Origin: Candidatus Methylomirabilota bacterium
Lineage (GTDB): Bacteria; Methylomirabilota; Methylomirabilia; Methylomirabilales; JACPAU01
Direction: 5' to 3'
Assembly (NCBI GenBank): GCA_016180705.1
Contig: JACPAU010000018.1
Location: 1 to 5,077 of the forward strand
DNA length: 5,077 nucleotides
Positions 4,511-5,077 of this stretch are shown one piece after another. The notes under the pieces are model-generated. The model did not search any database. It saw only the letters and a program-made list of their open reading frames with translations, and was not told the DNA's origin. Both the position numbers and the translations under genes were made by a program. Numbering within the stretch: the stretch's first letter is position 1; each line of letters opens with the position of its first letter.

Positions 4511-5077
4511 ATGGATTTCCTCTGCCTCCTCGCCGTCTCCCGCGAGATGCGGGAGGCGCTCCTCGATCGCCGGGTTGCCGGTGCCTCCGTGGCCGGCCCC
4601 GCCGCGGTCCTGCGTTTCGCGGGCGCTCCCTCCCTGCTCCTCGACCTCACCCCCGGGCGGCCCGTCCTCGCCCTGACGTCCGGGAGCGAGGGGAGCAGCC
4701 GGGAGCCCGTCGCGCGGGCTCTGGCACGAGCGCTCCGGGGCCGGGCGCTGACCGACCTCGCCGTCCAGGAGTGGGCGCGCCGCGTCCGCCTGGACTTCGA
4801 CGCGGGAGAAACGACCCTCGAGGTGAGCCTCCTCCCCCGGCGCCCCGGAGCCGCCCTCCGCACCCCCGAGCGCCCCCTGTTCGCCCTGCCACCCGACTTC
4901 TCCCTCGACGTCCCCCCGGCCGCCAGGCCCCCCGAGAGCGCGGCGGACCTGGCGGCCCTGCTCAGCCCCTTCCTGGCCTCGGGCGAGCCCCCCTTCCGCG
5001 CGTTGCGTGTGGCTCTCCCACCCCTCGGAACCGTGCTCGCCAAGGAGATCGCCGCGCGGGCGGCCTCTCCGGATCCC
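4511..5077 (+). CDS. Divergent NFACT N-terminal domain protein (RqcH/FbpA-like), cut by window edge
   Basis: An open frame of 189 codons runs to the window end without a stop. NFACT proteins (RqcH in bacteria) bind the 60S/50S subunit carrying a stalled peptidyl-tRNA and add an alanine tail for degradation; older names are fibronectin-binding protein or FbpA. The fit is by pattern. EMREALLDRRVAGASVAGPA (12-31) matches the family's first helix-strand. ALARALRGRALTDLAVQEWARRVRLDF (70-96) matches the F-x-x-x-LRK-x-L-x-G-x-x-(I/L)-x-x-(I/V)-x-Q-x-x-x-DR-(I/V)-(V/I)-x-(I/L)-x-F block. ALPPDF at 125-130 matches the Y-x-x-PP turn, and LPPLGTVLAKEIAAR at 169-183 matches the G-(I/V)-(S/P)-x-x-(L/I)-A-x-E-(I/L)-x-x-R helix. 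The family's H-P-x-x-(S/G)-R segment and G-x-x-S-N-(I/L)-(I/L)-L segment are eroded, and the DR aspartate position is Ala89. Gene order also supports the call, since Bacillus rqcH lies beside yloC-remA-gmk-rpoZ. The ATG has GGAG at 4502-4505. Confidence is moderate because the family fit is weak. Confidence 0.65.
   Translation, partial: MDFLCLLAVSREMREALLDRRVAGASVAGPAAVLRFAGAPSLLLDLTPGRPVLALTSGSEGSSREPVARALARALRGRALTDLAVQEWARRVRLDFDAGETTLEVSLLPRRPGAALRTPERPLFALPPDFSLDVPPAARPPESAADLAALLSPFLASGEPPFRALRVALPPLGTVLAKEIAARAASPDP

Noticed and set aside
4392..4676. Plus-strand 94-codon frame across the divergent promoter region
   Set aside because: It covers both predicted promoters and overlaps the NFACT start in another frame, with no recognisable domain.

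Overview
The window is a very GC-rich (visibly near 70%), densely packed bacterial chromosomal segment. Six genes lie on the minus strand, and a seventh, divergent gene is on the plus strand at the right edge. The core order, read from the divergent promoter region leftwards, is NFACT/RqcH-like | yicC - remA (DUF370) - gmk - rpoZ. This resembles the rqcH-yloB-yloC-remA-gmk-rpoZ block of Bacillus subtilis, but here the NFACT gene is turned round so that it diverges from yicC. The futalosine-type menaquinone genes, the high GC and an omega subunit without the proteobacterial MAR N-terminus suggest a deep-branching Gram-negative-type lineage such as Methylomirabilota/Rokubacteria. That placement is a guess from gene content, not a demonstrated assignment.

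Right part (4354-5077). A 157-bp divergent intergenic region carries two convincing sigma70-type promoters with 17-bp spacers. One points left to yicC (perfect TTGACA -35). The other points right to a divergent NFACT N-terminal-domain protein that runs off the window. A short stem-loop sits close to the predicted 5' end of the yicC mRNA.

Middle (2031-4353). yicC, remA, gmk and rpoZ are separated by only 11-40 nt and look like one operon. It joins RNA turnover (YicC), a DNA-binding ring-forming regulator family (RemA), GMP phosphorylation (Gmk) and an RNA polymerase subunit (omega). The operon ends in a strong intrinsic terminator (14-bp stem, 6-nt loop, T-rich tail) immediately after rpoZ.

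Left part (1-2007). Downstream of that terminator is a tightly overlapping trio: mobA (molybdenum cofactor guanylyltransferase), an aminodeoxyfutalosine-deaminase-like amidohydrolase (mqnF type) and the first 50 codons of mqnA (chorismate dehydratase). The overlaps are 40 bp and 11 bp. The last two are consistent with menaquinone synthesis by the futalosine route; mobA would supply cofactor for molybdoenzymes, which often draw electrons from menaquinol. The trio starts only 33 nt past the terminator hairpin, so it probably depends on read-through or on a promoter inside rpoZ.

I saw no mobile element, CRISPR array, tRNA or rRNA. This is mostly a conserved housekeeping region. The points of real interest are the acidic tail and missing MAR motif of omega, the altered DR position in the NFACT protein, and the transcriptional architecture.
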